From positions 1 through 31,067 of the forward strand of contig JASFYU010000089.1 in assembly GCA_045046905.1 (NCBI GenBank): a stretch of 31,067 nt of DNA, in the 5' to 3' direction. The DNA is from JASFYU01 sp045046905 (GTDB lineage: Bacteria > Bacteroidota > Bacteroidia > Flavobacteriales > Flavobacteriaceae). The translations under genes were made by a program, and so were the position numbers. Positions 7,156 through 16,235 of the stretch are shown here, one piece after another. The number at the start of each line of letters is the position of its first letter. The stretch's first letter is position 1. The notes under the pieces were generated by a model. That model saw only the letters and a list, made by a program, of their open reading frames with translations, had not been told where the DNA came from and ran no database searches.

Positions 7156-8550
7156 CTACAATCCTAATATAATTTTTAGATTATCCTTTACCTCATTAAT
7201 TGTAGTAATATCTTCATTTGTCAGGGCTGTCTGCCAAGCATATACTTTCTCAAGATTGGGCATTTCCATAAATACAGGTAGGGACAATTTACTCACATTG
7301 GTTTTATATAAATTAATACTAGTTAATGCAGAGAGCTCTTTTAAATACGTAATACCTTGGTCTCCTACAGGGTTTTCCTGTAATTGTAATTGTCTTAGGT
7401 TATGGAACTGAGCGATAGTCTTTATATCTTTATCCCCTAGCTTATTACTGGCTAGGTCAAGCTTGAGAATGTTGCTCTTGATGGTCAATAATTTCTGAAG
7501 CTTTTCCTCTAATTCCTCCAAATTCTGTGTTGTAATGGTGTTTGGTGGTAATGAAACATCAAACAAATTGGATCCGGAGACCAGCTCCTTAACGACAAAA
7601 CCATGAGCCAATAATTCTTTAAGGGTTTCATTGTCAATAACTTCAACCTTTGGAAGAATATCATTTGAAACCTTACCTAAATATGTAAGTCCTAACAGCA
7701 TAGAAGCAATTTCCTTAATGTTCTCTGGTACCTCCAAATTTGCCAAGGTACTATTGAAATCAGCATTGGCATTATCAATCCAAAATTTTAACAGCCTTAT
7801 TTCGGCTTCCGTTAAAGGCGTTTTACCTTCGGGAGGCATACGATCCTCACTATTTTCAGGTAAAGTTACTCGCTTAAAAATTTCGGATTTTTTAGATTCT
7901 CCCGGAAAAATTTCAAGTCCATTTTCACCTCCTTTCAATAAAGCCTCCACGGTATGCATGGCTAAACCTCCCTTTTGCTTTGAGGCATTATGGCAACTCA
8001 TACATTTGTTCTCCAATATTGGTTGAATCAAATACGGATATACCGAAGCCTCTTCAAGACTCGCAATTAGGGGGAGCGTCTTTTTATTTCCTACATTAAA
8101 AGGGGCATATTTTGTCAAATAACCTGACCCATGGGTAAGGTTGCCGCCATAGTGTCCTGTTGCACTTACTAGAATTACGATTAAGATTAGAAGTGCAATA
8201 TTTGATTGAAACTTTTTCAAGGAACTAGGCAGTTTTAAAAAATCAGATTGAATAGCCCAAGCCAAAAATGTGATTACGGTAGTTGCTACACCAAACCACA
8301 AATGATTGTTAAGCATAACATTTTCATAATCTCCACTTTGAGATAACATATAACCCAAAATAGATGCAAAAAGAGCACTTATTGCTCCAAGTAGAAGGGC
8401 AATTTTTATGGTAGCGATAGAATTGGATTTTTTTTGAATTCTACCAATAAGCTCTAAAAAAAAAGCAAACAGTAGGATACCAATAGGAAGGTGAACTACC
8501 AAAGGGTGAAATCTACCAAGGAACAATACAAAATCAGAAGTTTCCTGCAT
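7156..8550 (-). CDS. Membrane c-type cytochrome (DUF2231-like helices, PSCyt1-like heme domain, LRR)
   Basis: A 464-residue protein. Four hydrophobic helices occupy about 15-37, 47-68, 84-100 and 116-131, resembling the DUF2231 membrane domain, with His15, His20, His83 and His133 near their ends as possible b-heme ligands (inference). A c-type heme site CMSCH lies at 183-187, with Met238 in DRMPPEG as likely distal ligand; this is the planctomycete-type cytochrome domain (PSCyt1-like). The C-terminus (about 355-450) holds leucine-rich repeats such as LRQLQLQENPVGDQGI. It is last of four genes on the minus strand, 11 nt after the propeller gene. Its likely role is to pass electrons between the membrane quinone pool and periplasmic partners. 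Confidence 0.85.
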   Translation of the reverse strand: MQETSDFVLFLGRFHPLVVHLPIGILLFAFFLELIGRIQKKSNSIATIKIALLLGAISALFASILGYMLSQSGDYENVMLNNHLWFGVATTVITFLAWAIQSDFLKLPSSLKKFQSNIALLILIVILVSATGHYGGNLTHGSGYLTKYAPFNVGNKKTLPLIASLEEASVYPYLIQPILENKCMSCHNASKQKGGLAMHTVEALLKGGENGLEIFPGESKKSEIFKRVTLPENSEDRMPPEGKTPLTEAEIRLLKFWIDNANADFNSTLANLEVPENIKEIASMLLGLTYLGKVSNDILPKVEVIDNETLKELLAHGFVVKELVSGSNLFDVSLPPNTITTQNLEELEEKLQKLLTIKSNILKLDLASNKLGDKDIKTIAQFHNLRQLQLQENPVGDQGITYLKELSALTSINLYKTNVSKLSLPVFMEMPNLEKVYAWQTALTNEDITTINEVKDNLKIILGL

Positions 8551-8561
8551 ACATTAGCGCA

Positions 8562-9359
8562 TTAAACCCTTTCTAATTTTAAGGGTGGGGTTCTATTGGC
8601 ATTCCATTGACAGACAGATACATTTTTATCCTCATCTACACAGACATCATGGCCATGTAAAATGAGTTTATTTTCCAATTGATAGGAATTTTGAAGTACG
8701 CCATCTTTATATTCTGTTTGGGGACCCTCCGGATTGGATATAACCTTATCACCTTCCAGAATAGTAATAAAACCCGTATGACCTTCATTGGCCTTTATAC
8801 TTTGGTTCTTGGGTTGTGACCAACAAACACCTGCATATAAGTTAACATCATCAAAAACAGGTCTGCAAACCTGCATATTGGGAAGATTTAAGGTTTTGAC
8901 ATAAGTACCCTCCAGCGTAAAAAACTTAAAAGCATTATCAATTCTTGACATATAAACTACCATTGTATTGTTCTCATCTCTATAGTCTATATCCACCCCA
9001 TGTGCATTAGAAAGGTAATAGTTTTTATTAACATTATCGTGCCCGCGAGGATAAGCACTGCCCCAATAATCCAAGACCTCCCCAGATTTGTTAAATATTA
9101 AAATATTATTTGAGGTGTAATCATTAATCATAATCAAACGGCCTTTACAGTCCATTACCATTTCATGACAGTTTAAAAGCGACCTTGTCAATCCTATCTG
9201 CGCCCAATCACGTATTATTTTGTGCCTATATTCGCCGTGGCCAATGATTTCCTCATCTAATTTAAGCTTTTTTAAAAAATGAAATCCAAAACTGGGGGTT
9301 GTTGCGATAGCGTTTCCAACGGGGGCTGTTCTTTTAATAAAATCTCTTCGTTTACTCAT
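8562..9359 (-). CDS. Tat-exported beta-propeller protein, apparently shortened
   Basis: 265 residues. The N-terminus SKRRDFIKRT is a twin-arginine signal, though the hydrophobic part is unusually short and polar. The rest has NHL/six-bladed-propeller strands: CHEMVMDCKGRLIMIND, NAHGVDIDYRDENN, VCRPVFDDVNLYAGVCW and a terminal GHDVCVDEDKN-VCQWNANRTPPLKLERV. From memory, relatives are about 370-400 residues and have further blades between the YWGSAYPRGHD and SNAHGV segments. Here these are joined by a short linker, suggesting an in-frame loss of about 100 residues. It is 8 nt after the DUF1501 gene and 11 nt before the cytochrome gene. Function unknown, probably periplasmic. Confidence 0.8.
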   Translation of the reverse strand: MSKRRDFIKRTAPVGNAIATTPSFGFHFLKKLKLDEEIIGHGEYRHKIIRDWAQIGLTRSLLNCHEMVMDCKGRLIMINDYTSNNILIFNKSGEVLDYWGSAYPRGHDNVNKNYYLSNAHGVDIDYRDENNTMVVYMSRIDNAFKFFTLEGTYVKTLNLPNMQVCRPVFDDVNLYAGVCWSQPKNQSIKANEGHTGFITILEGDKVISNPEGPQTEYKDGVLQNSYQLENKLILHGHDVCVDEDKNVSVCQWNANRTPPLKLERV

Positions 9360-9367
9360 ACGAATCT

Positions 9368-10879
9368 TTAGGTAAGCAAATCTTTCACAACATTACCATG
9401 TACATCTGTCAACCTATAGCGCCTACCCTGATGTTTAAAGATAAGTTGTTCATGATCAATACCAAATAAATGCATTAAGGTGGCGTGAAAGTCATGAATA
9501 TGTACTGGATTCTCAATGACATTGTAACTAAAATCATCTGTTTTACCATATATAAAACCGGGTTTCACCCCTGCTCCAGCCATCCACATGGTAAATGCCT
9601 TGGGGTGGTGATCTCTACCATAATCTGTTTTGGTAAGCCGACCTTGGGAATATACCGTTCTCCCAAATTCACCTCCCCATATTACCAAAGTATCCTCTAA
9701 CATTCCGCGCTGCTTCAAATCCTTGATTAAGGCAGCATTGGCCTGATCGGTTCTTTTACATTGTTCACGAACCCCTTCCGGGCACCCAATGTGTTGATCC
9801 CAACCTTGATGATATAATTGTACGAATTTTACATCTTTCTCCAAAAGCTTTCTAGCCATTAAGCAGTTGGCGGCGTAAGTGCCCGGTTCTCTACTATCCT
9901 TGCCATAAAGGTCAAATATGTAATCTGGTTCATCAGATACATCAGTTACCTCGGGTACGGAAGTCTGCATTCTAAATGCCATTTCATATTGTGCCATTCT
10001 AGCTTGAATTTCAGGATCTCCGTACGTATCATATTGCAAATCGTTTAATTTGCCTAAATAATCCAACATATTACGACGGTCATTGCCATCATAGTTTTCA
10101 GGGTCACTTAGATATAAAACGGGGTCTTTTCCTGAACGGAATTGAACTCCTTGATGCTTCGTAGGTAAGAAACCATTGCCCCATAGTCTGGAGTAAAGAG
10201 GTTGGCCTGGCATATTTTTAGTAATAAGTGTTATAAAGGTGGGTAAATTTTCATTGTCAGAGCCCAAACCATAACTTAACCATGAACCAATGGAAGGTCT
10301 TCCGGGTAATTGGTTGCCCGTTTGCATAAAAGTAATGGCAGGATCATGATTAATGGCATCTGTCTGCATAGATTTAATGAAACAAAGATCATCTACTACT
10401 TCTGACAAATAGGGCATTAGCTCACTTACCCAAGCCCTTGATTCACCATACTGTTTAAATTCCATGATTGATGGCGCAATGGGAAAAATAGACTGGTTTG
10501 CACTCATACCCGTAAGTCTTTGCCCCTGTCTAACCGAAGCCGGCAAATCTTGCCCAAACATTTTCTTTATTTTGGGTTTATAATCGAACATATCCAATTG
10601 GGAAGGACCGCCACTTTGAAAAAGATATATTACCCGTTTCGCTTTTGGCAAATGATGTGGAAGACCTAGGTGATTTCTCAAAATTGGATTTACCACATCA
10701 TTCTCCTTATTAGCACCAGATAAGGATGCAAATGATTTTTGTGTATTCATTAAGGAGCCCAAAGCTAATGCGCCTAGCCCTAAAGAGGTCTTGGTCAAGA
10801 AATTTCGCCTGTCCCATTGTTTTTCAACTTCTTGAAGGTCCTTATTGTTAGACCGTAGCGTATCATATCCGTTGCACAT
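9368..10879 (-). CDS. DUF1501 domain-containing protein, Tat-exported
   Basis: 503 residues, normal for the family. The twin-arginine signal DRRNFLTKTSLGLGALALGS begins at residue 23, after a short leader (MCNGYD...) that is usual for these proteins. The body has the DUF1501 alkaline-phosphatase/sulfatase-like fold marks: YLFQSGGPSQLDMFDYKP, DAINHDPAITFMQTG, the QLYHQGWDQHIGC segment, the metal-site-like LVIWGGEFGRT, and a C-terminal HDFHATLMHLFGID. No enzyme activity is established for the family. It is nearly always encoded beside a PSCyt1/DUF1549/DUF1553 protein, as here, 5 nt downstream. The pair is best known from Planctomycetes and Verrucomicrobia and also occurs in Bacteroidota. Confidence 0.93.
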   Translation of the reverse strand: MCNGYDTLRSNNKDLQEVEKQWDRRNFLTKTSLGLGALALGSLMNTQKSFASLSGANKENDVVNPILRNHLGLPHHLPKAKRVIYLFQSGGPSQLDMFDYKPKIKKMFGQDLPASVRQGQRLTGMSANQSIFPIAPSIMEFKQYGESRAWVSELMPYLSEVVDDLCFIKSMQTDAINHDPAITFMQTGNQLPGRPSIGSWLSYGLGSDNENLPTFITLITKNMPGQPLYSRLWGNGFLPTKHQGVQFRSGKDPVLYLSDPENYDGNDRRNMLDYLGKLNDLQYDTYGDPEIQARMAQYEMAFRMQTSVPEVTDVSDEPDYIFDLYGKDSREPGTYAANCLMARKLLEKDVKFVQLYHQGWDQHIGCPEGVREQCKRTDQANAALIKDLKQRGMLEDTLVIWGGEFGRTVYSQGRLTKTDYGRDHHPKAFTMWMAGAGVKPGFIYGKTDDFSYNVIENPVHIHDFHATLMHLFGIDHEQLIFKHQGRRYRLTDVHGNVVKDLLT

Positions 10880-10884
10880 TGTTT

Positions 10885-13800
10885 TTATCTTTTTGTTATG
10901 GAGGCATCCAAATTCATAATGGTACTGGCTACAACCGCATTAGCAGCTAAAATATTTGTATTAAAGCCGGAATCTATTTCAAATGCACCGGTATTTAACC
11001 AACCTTTTGCCTTTGAAGGGTATTGCTTAAAATTATCATACTCGGCATTTCTAAGCGATATCAATAAATTCAATTCTTCTTTTGTAATTGTCCTTCCTGT
11101 CAATTCTTTAAACGTATTTGATACACCCTCGGCAATAGTACCGCAATCAAACATCTTTTTCCCTAATACCCTTGCCGCTTCAATATAAGTAGGGTCATTC
11201 AAAAGAACTAAAGCTTGTAGGGGTGTATTGGTCTTTTGCCTTCGTACCGTGCAAAAGGACCGATCAGGTGTATCAAAGGTGGCAATAGTTGGGTGGGGAA
11301 CCGAACGTTTCCAAATAGTATAGATACTTCTTCTGTACAATTTGTCTCCAGTGTCCTCAATATATTCAGAATTATTTATTTTCCATAATCCTTCAGGTTG
11401 ATAGGGTCGTACACTCTCCCCTCCTATTTTTTTATTTAGTAGACCAGATGCAGCAAGTGCATTGTCTCTTAACATTTCACCCGTGAGTCGTTTTGCCGGT
11501 CCTCGGGCCAAAAGTCTATTTTCTACATCAATTTCCATTATTTCAGAAGATGCTTTTGATGATTGCTGGTAGGTACCAGACATGACCATTTTCTTATGAA
11601 GCGCTTTTACATCCCAACCAGATTCCATAAACCAAACGGCCAACCAGTCCAATAGTTTTGGATGGGAAGGCATTTCACCTTGATTACCAAAATCTTCAAC
11701 TGTTTTTACTATACCTATTCCAAAAATATTCTTCCAATAGCGGTTAACCGCAACTCGGGCTGTCAAAGGATTATTCGTATTTGTTATCCACTGAGCAAGC
11801 CCCCAACGATTTCTAGGTAAACTATCAGGAAAGGCGAAAATATCTTCAGGGGTATTGGGAAACACCTGTTCTCCATAAACATCATACTGTCCTCGTTCCA
11901 AAATATAGGTAGGCCTAGGCTCATTCATTTCCTTCATCACCATAATTTCAGGAACAGTTTCTACACTGTCAGAGTACAATTTTCTAGTTTTCTGTATAGA
12001 CAATAGGGCTTCCTTATAGACTCTCGATTTTGTGGATAAATAATACGTTTTCAACTTTTCCTTTTCCAAAGAAGAAAGAGATTCAAATGGCTTTTCTATA
12101 AGCTTTTTGAATTTACTTTTATTTGCAATTTTCAATACTTCAAAGGGGGTGAGTTCTTTATTAAATACCAACAGGTCATCTATCGTAGCGCCAGCGATCC
12201 CTTTTCCGCGCCATCTAGCCCCAAGTTGGATTCCTGGCTCATTTGGTGTATTGGGTTTATTTGAATAATTGTATACAATATCCTTATAAAGATTATCAGT
12301 AACTACATTAGTCTCCATTTCCTCTCCATCCAAGAAAACTTTAAATCCTTTTGCAGTACTTGAACCGTCATAGGTCAGGGTTAATTGGACCCACTTTTCC
12401 TTTGGGATGTTTGCGATGGTTTCCTCAACTATAGCATTATCTGGCCAAACATGTGCCATAAGAAGCTCTAACTTATTATTCTTGATGTTCAAATGGTAAC
12501 CGCGATAACTGTATAGCCGAGTGCCAATCATTTTATGGAAAATCACCCCATCTTCAAGAGCCTCTGGAACAAAGATTTTGAGACCTACACTAAAAGGTTC
12601 ATACCTATGAAAAACACCTTCAGATTCTAAATCTAACCAAACATCTCCATCAAATTGGAGACCTTGTCCAGAGAATCCATCTGTAAAAACAGTTTTTTCA
12701 TCCTTCGTATATTGTGTCCTCATTCTACCCTTTTGTCCCGTCTTTTTCGAATTGTATAAACTTCCATTATCAAAATCCATATAAAGCTGAACGCTGCTTG
12801 GCAAACTTGTCTCTATTTCATTTTGGTAAGATTCAGACGACAACCAATTATCTACATCGACTGTTTTTCTGGTTATAAGTTTTAGGTTTTGATTCTTTTT
12901 TTTATTTAAAATTTTCTCAACATAGGCTAAAAATTCTTCCTTCTCCTTTGTAGGTAGCATTAACGTTGGCACCGGCATTGAATGGTCATAAGAAATTTGC
13001 CCAGACTCATTCACATTATTGAAGAAACTGTACATTTCGTAATAGTTCTTTTGAGAAATGGGGTCATACTTATGATCATGGCATTTCGCACAAGCCACGG
13101 TAAGCCCCAACAGTCCTTCACCTGTCACATTGGTGCGATCGGAAACATATTCTGAGCGAAATTCTTCATCCACTATACCTCCTTCCATATTTTGAGGGTG
13201 CAAGCGATTAAAAGTGGTAGCCAATATTTGTTCCTTGGTTGCATTGGGCATCATATCCCCGGCCAATTGCCATCGAATAAATTGATCGTAACTGCGGTTT
13301 TCGTTAAAAGACCTTATTACCCAATCTCGCCAAGCAGAAACATTGCGATACTGGTCTACGGTATACCCATGCGTATCTGCAAACCGAGAAAGATCCATCC
13401 AATCCAAGGCTAACTGCTCGCCATAATGAGGTGATGCCAAAAGCCTATCTACTTGTTTTTCATAGGCATTGGATGTAGAGTCGGCAATAAAAGCATTTAT
13501 CTCTTTAATAGTAGGTGGCAAACCTGTTAAATCAAAAGAAACCCTCCTCAACAACATCTCTTTATCGGCCTTTGGACTGCTTGTAAGCCCTATTTTCTCC
13601 AAGCGTGACTGAATAAATTTATCTATTTCATTGACTGCGAATTCCTCATTCTTTATATTTGGAACAGTACTTTTTTTAGGTGGAATAAAGGCCCAATGGT
13701 CCTGATACTCCGCCCCATCTTCTATCCATTTGATAAGTAATGCCTTCTCTTTATCGGTCAAAAAAAGATGGGAATCCGGTTCGGGCATAACATAATTGGG

Positions 13801-14124
13801 ATCCTCGGATATAATTCTATAAAAAACTTCACTTTTTTTAAGGCTTCCCGGTACTATAGCATATTTTCCGGGAGATTCCGACAATTCTGCGTAGGCTGCA
13901 TCTGGCCGGTGCAATTGTAAGCCTGCTGAGATCCTTCCCTTATCCGGGCCATGGCAGAGGTAACACTTATCCGATAAAATGGGTTTGATATGCTGATTAA
14001 AATCAATCTGTTGCGGTAGTTCTTTATAGGCTGCAGCTATAGGTTCTGGTAATCCTGGGCCGCCACAGGCAGAACAAATTAAAGCCAGTATACTAACTAA
14101 GGGTAAATTAAATAAAAATTTCAT
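10885..14124 (-). CDS. PSCyt1-DUF1549-LamG-DUF1553 diheme-type lipoprotein
   Basis: 1079 residues. The signal ends in a lipobox (ICSAC, Cys20). Planctomycete cytochrome domain 1 has CYLCH at 54-58 with Met113 in YVMPEPDSH as probable distal ligand. DUF1549 (about 160-375) carries a second heme motif CAKCH at 345-349. A LamG/concanavalin-like domain follows (about 455-690: QLYMDFDNGSLYN, FSVGLKIF, WVQLTLTYDGSS, TIDDLLVFNKEL). DUF1553 (about 770-1045) contains NPLTARVAVNRYWKNIFG and TFDTPDRSFC-RR-TNTPLQALVLLNDP. The LamG domain suggests binding of a glycan or other polymer. It leads the four-gene heme cassette and follows the sigma-factor gene by 113 nt on the same strand. Confidence 0.93.
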   Translation of the reverse strand: MKFLFNLPLVSILALICSACGGPGLPEPIAAAYKELPQQIDFNQHIKPILSDKCYLCHGPDKGRISAGLQLHRPDAAYAELSESPGKYAIVPGSLKKSEVFYRIISEDPNYVMPEPDSHLFLTDKEKALLIKWIEDGAEYQDHWAFIPPKKSTVPNIKNEEFAVNEIDKFIQSRLEKIGLTSSPKADKEMLLRRVSFDLTGLPPTIKEINAFIADSTSNAYEKQVDRLLASPHYGEQLALDWMDLSRFADTHGYTVDQYRNVSAWRDWVIRSFNENRSYDQFIRWQLAGDMMPNATKEQILATTFNRLHPQNMEGGIVDEEFRSEYVSDRTNVTGEGLLGLTVACAKCHDHKYDPISQKNYYEMYSFFNNVNESGQISYDHSMPVPTLMLPTKEKEEFLAYVEKILNKKKNQNLKLITRKTVDVDNWLSSESYQNEIETSLPSSVQLYMDFDNGSLYNSKKTGQKGRMRTQYTKDEKTVFTDGFSGQGLQFDGDVWLDLESEGVFHRYEPFSVGLKIFVPEALEDGVIFHKMIGTRLYSYRGYHLNIKNNKLELLMAHVWPDNAIVEETIANIPKEKWVQLTLTYDGSSTAKGFKVFLDGEEMETNVVTDNLYKDIVYNYSNKPNTPNEPGIQLGARWRGKGIAGATIDDLLVFNKELTPFEVLKIANKSKFKKLIEKPFESLSSLEKEKLKTYYLSTKSRVYKEALLSIQKTRKLYSDSVETVPEIMVMKEMNEPRPTYILERGQYDVYGEQVFPNTPEDIFAFPDSLPRNRWGLAQWITNTNNPLTARVAVNRYWKNIFGIGIVKTVEDFGNQGEMPSHPKLLDWLAVWFMESGWDVKALHKKMVMSGTYQQSSKASSEIMEIDVENRLLARGPAKRLTGEMLRDNALAASGLLNKKIGGESVRPYQPEGLWKINNSEYIEDTGDKLYRRSIYTIWKRSVPHPTIATFDTPDRSFCTVRRQKTNTPLQALVLLNDPTYIEAARVLGKKMFDCGTIAEGVSNTFKELTGRTITKEELNLLISLRNAEYDNFKQYPSKAKGWLNTGAFEIDSGFNTNILAANAVVASTIMNLDASITKR

Positions 14125-14237
14125 TTCGTTTTAAATATGAACACCATTTTCATAGTAAGCAATTTTGTATACGTCGTCAAACGAAAGTGGACTGATGTAT
14201 TCTTGTTACAATAAACATCAAAACCTAAAGAGCACTT

Positions 14238-14825
14238 CTACTTTTCACCAAACCCGAACAATAAAAAGAAATAGCTGTCTAATTTACAGTCAAAAGTCTT
14301 TCGTAAAATATTAAATGCCCTGGTCAGGTGACCTTCAACAGCTTTAATGGAAACCTTTTTATACTCCGCAATCTCCACGTTGCTTAGACCATCTTCCTTA
14401 CTTAGTAAAAAAACCTCTTTACACTTTGGAGGAAGGTTTTGAATTTCTTGTTTTATAAGGGTTATGATATGCTCTAAGGAGCGTATGTCATCCTCTTCAA
14501 CAATATCAGTAATCGCATCAATATGTTTTTTTTCTAAAGGGAAAAAGGGCTTCTCTTTACGATATTGATCGATAAATTCATTGTAGACCGATCGATACAG
14601 AAAGTTTTTGATAGAAAAATTGGTTTTAAGATTTTGCCGTTTATGCCAGGTACGTACAAAAACATTCTGCACTATGTCTTCGGCAGAATCTTGATTATGA
14701 ATAAGGCTATAAGCATACACACAAAGCTTGTGGTGGTAGGTATCTACCAAATAATCGAACGCCCTTGAGTTTCCAATTTTGAGGGCGTTTATTAACTGCT
14801 TGTTGTCAGAATAATTTGTAATCAT
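14238..14825 (-). CDS. ECF RNA polymerase sigma-70 factor (Bacteroidetes type)
   Basis: 195 residues. Region 2 (about 20-90) is seen in AFDYLVDTYHHKLCVYAYSL and SAEDIVQNVFVRTW. Region 4 (about 130-185) carries LPPKCKEVFLLSKEDGLSNV and EIAEYKKVSIKAVEGHLTRA as the helix-turn-helix. This fits the sigma factors paired with FecR and SusC in Bacteroidota. Such sigma factors normally lie in the same direction as fecR; here the two are head to head, 110 nt apart, and sigma runs toward the heme cassette. It probably drives the susC operon and perhaps the heme cassette. Confidence 0.93.
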   Translation of the reverse strand: MITNYSDNKQLINALKIGNSRAFDYLVDTYHHKLCVYAYSLIHNQDSAEDIVQNVFVRTWHKRQNLKTNFSIKNFLYRSVYNEFIDQYRKEKPFFPLEKKHIDAITDIVEEDDIRSLEHIITLIKQEIQNLPPKCKEVFLLSKEDGLSNVEIAEYKKVSIKAVEGHLTRAFNILRKTFDCKLDSYFFLLFGFGEK

Positions 14826-14935
14826 ATAATAAAATGACAGTAATAGGCGTGATATATTGCGAATATAGAAAAAAAACCCGCAATTATGTAGGGCAATGAA
14901 AGAACCAAACGTATTGTATAAAACACGTTGATTAA
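14826..14935. promoter_or_regulatory. Divergent promoter region between sigma factor and fecR
   Basis: 110 nt between two start codons must hold promoters for both genes. On the minus strand TATATTCG, near 14857-14864, is one mismatch from TAnnTTTG, without a TTG at good spacing. No clear consensus box was seen on the plus strand. Confidence 0.4.
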
Positions 14936-16111
14936 ATGATTACTACAGAAACAGAAACTCTAATTGTAAAATTCATCAATAATCAAGCTTCTATCTCGGA
15001 GCTTGAGGAGTTAGAAAATTGGATGCAAAATTCTGATTATGAAAAACTGTTTAAAGTTTATGTCAAAACCAATTACGTCATCGACTATACTATGAGGAAG
15101 TTCGATTCAAAAAAAGTAAAGAGCAGATTATCACAAGAGATGGCCAACGAAAAAAGGGCCGTTATACTTGAAAGAAGGCGTAAAGTAATGTGCTATGCAG
15201 CTGCGGCGGTTCTAATAGGAGTTTTTGCCTCAACTTATTTTCACAAATTGAATTCTCCGAATAAGCCCTTACAAGATGTGCCGGTAGCAGTTAGAGTAAA
15301 TGATATTATAGAGCCGGGTACAGATAAAGCTGTTTTAACCTTAGAAGATGGATCGATGGTAGAATTAGGAGAAGCTAATTCTTACGATACTCAGAACGCA
15401 AAAAGTAATGGGGCGAAAATCGTATATAACCATATAAAACCGAGCCAAGCTGAAATCAAGTACAATTACTTGACTATACCGCGCGGAGGTCAATTTTATA
15501 TAAAGTTGTCCGATGGCACACAGGTTTGGCTTAATTCTGAATCAAAATTAAAATATCCTGTAAGTTTTATAGAAAATAAAATACGCGAAGTAGAACTTGT
15601 ATATGGTGAGGCCTATTTTGATGTCACCTCCAGTAAAGCGCATAAAGGTTCAAAATTCAGGGTTCTTAATAGGAACCAAGAAATTGAAGTTTTCGGAACA
15701 GAATTTAATATAAAGGCCTATAGAGATGAGACCAATATCTACACTACACTGATTGAAGGTTCTGTAACCGTCGGAAATGGTGACGAGAAGCGAAAGCTAT
15801 TGCTTAATCAACAATCAAAATTAAATATTGAGAACAATACTTTCAATGTGTACAAGGTCAATGTGTACAATGAAACATCATGGAAGAACGGTATTTTTAG
15901 TTTTAGAGACAAACCATTGAAAGAGATTATGAAAGTAATATCGCGCTGGTATGATGTAGATGTAGTTTTTGAAAACAAAGAACTAGAGGCAGTGACTTTT
16001 AAAGGGGTGCTAGGAAAGAATCAAAATCTTCAAGAGATATTATCTACAATAAAAACCTTAAGTATAATCCAAAACTATGAAATAGATGCAAAGAAAATAA
16101 TTCTAAAATAA
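14936..16111 (+). CDS. FecR family anti-sigma factor with DUF4974 domain
   Basis: 391 residues. The N-terminal 83 residues are cytoplasmic and should hold the sigma factor. One transmembrane helix lies at 84-102 (VMCYAAAAVLIGVFASTYF). The periplasmic FecR domain covers about 178-280 (IPRGGQFYIKLSDGTQVWLN, GEAYFDV, FGTEFNIKAY, TLIEGSVTV), and the C-terminal DUF4974 about 318-390 (FRDKPLKEIMKVISRWYDVD). In this signalling type the STN domain of the TonB-dependent receptor contacts the FecR periplasmic part, releasing the sigma factor, often after proteolysis that includes RseP. The receptor follows 124 nt downstream. Confidence 0.95.
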   Translation: MITTETETLIVKFINNQASISELEELENWMQNSDYEKLFKVYVKTNYVIDYTMRKFDSKKVKSRLSQEMANEKRAVILERRRKVMCYAAAAVLIGVFASTYFHKLNSPNKPLQDVPVAVRVNDIIEPGTDKAVLTLEDGSMVELGEANSYDTQNAKSNGAKIVYNHIKPSQAEIKYNYLTIPRGGQFYIKLSDGTQVWLNSESKLKYPVSFIENKIREVELVYGEAYFDVTSSKAHKGSKFRVLNRNQEIEVFGTEFNIKAYRDETNIYTTLIEGSVTVGNGDEKRKLLLNQQSKLNIENNTFNVYKVNVYNETSWKNGIFSFRDKPLKEIMKVISRWYDVDVVFENKELEAVTFKGVLGKNQNLQEILSTIKTLSIIQNYEIDAKKIILK

Positions 16112-16135
16112 GAATATCTAGTATGGCATAAAAGT

Positions 16136-16187
16136 AAGGGGACAGAGCAAAAACCTGAAAAGTATACAACTCTAAATCCCCTTTTAT
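16136..16187 (+). terminator. Possible terminator or attenuator between fecR and susC
   Basis: AAGGGGA (16136-16142) and TCCCCTT (16177-16183) are complementary and followed by TTATC. Inside, AGAG (16144-16147) can pair with CTCT (16170-16173). The long loop makes this weaker than a classical terminator. It would uncouple low fecR expression from high susC expression. Confidence 0.38.
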
Positions 16188-16235
16188 CAATTACTAATTA
16201 ATTAAATATTTAACTAACTAATAATCACCAAATTT

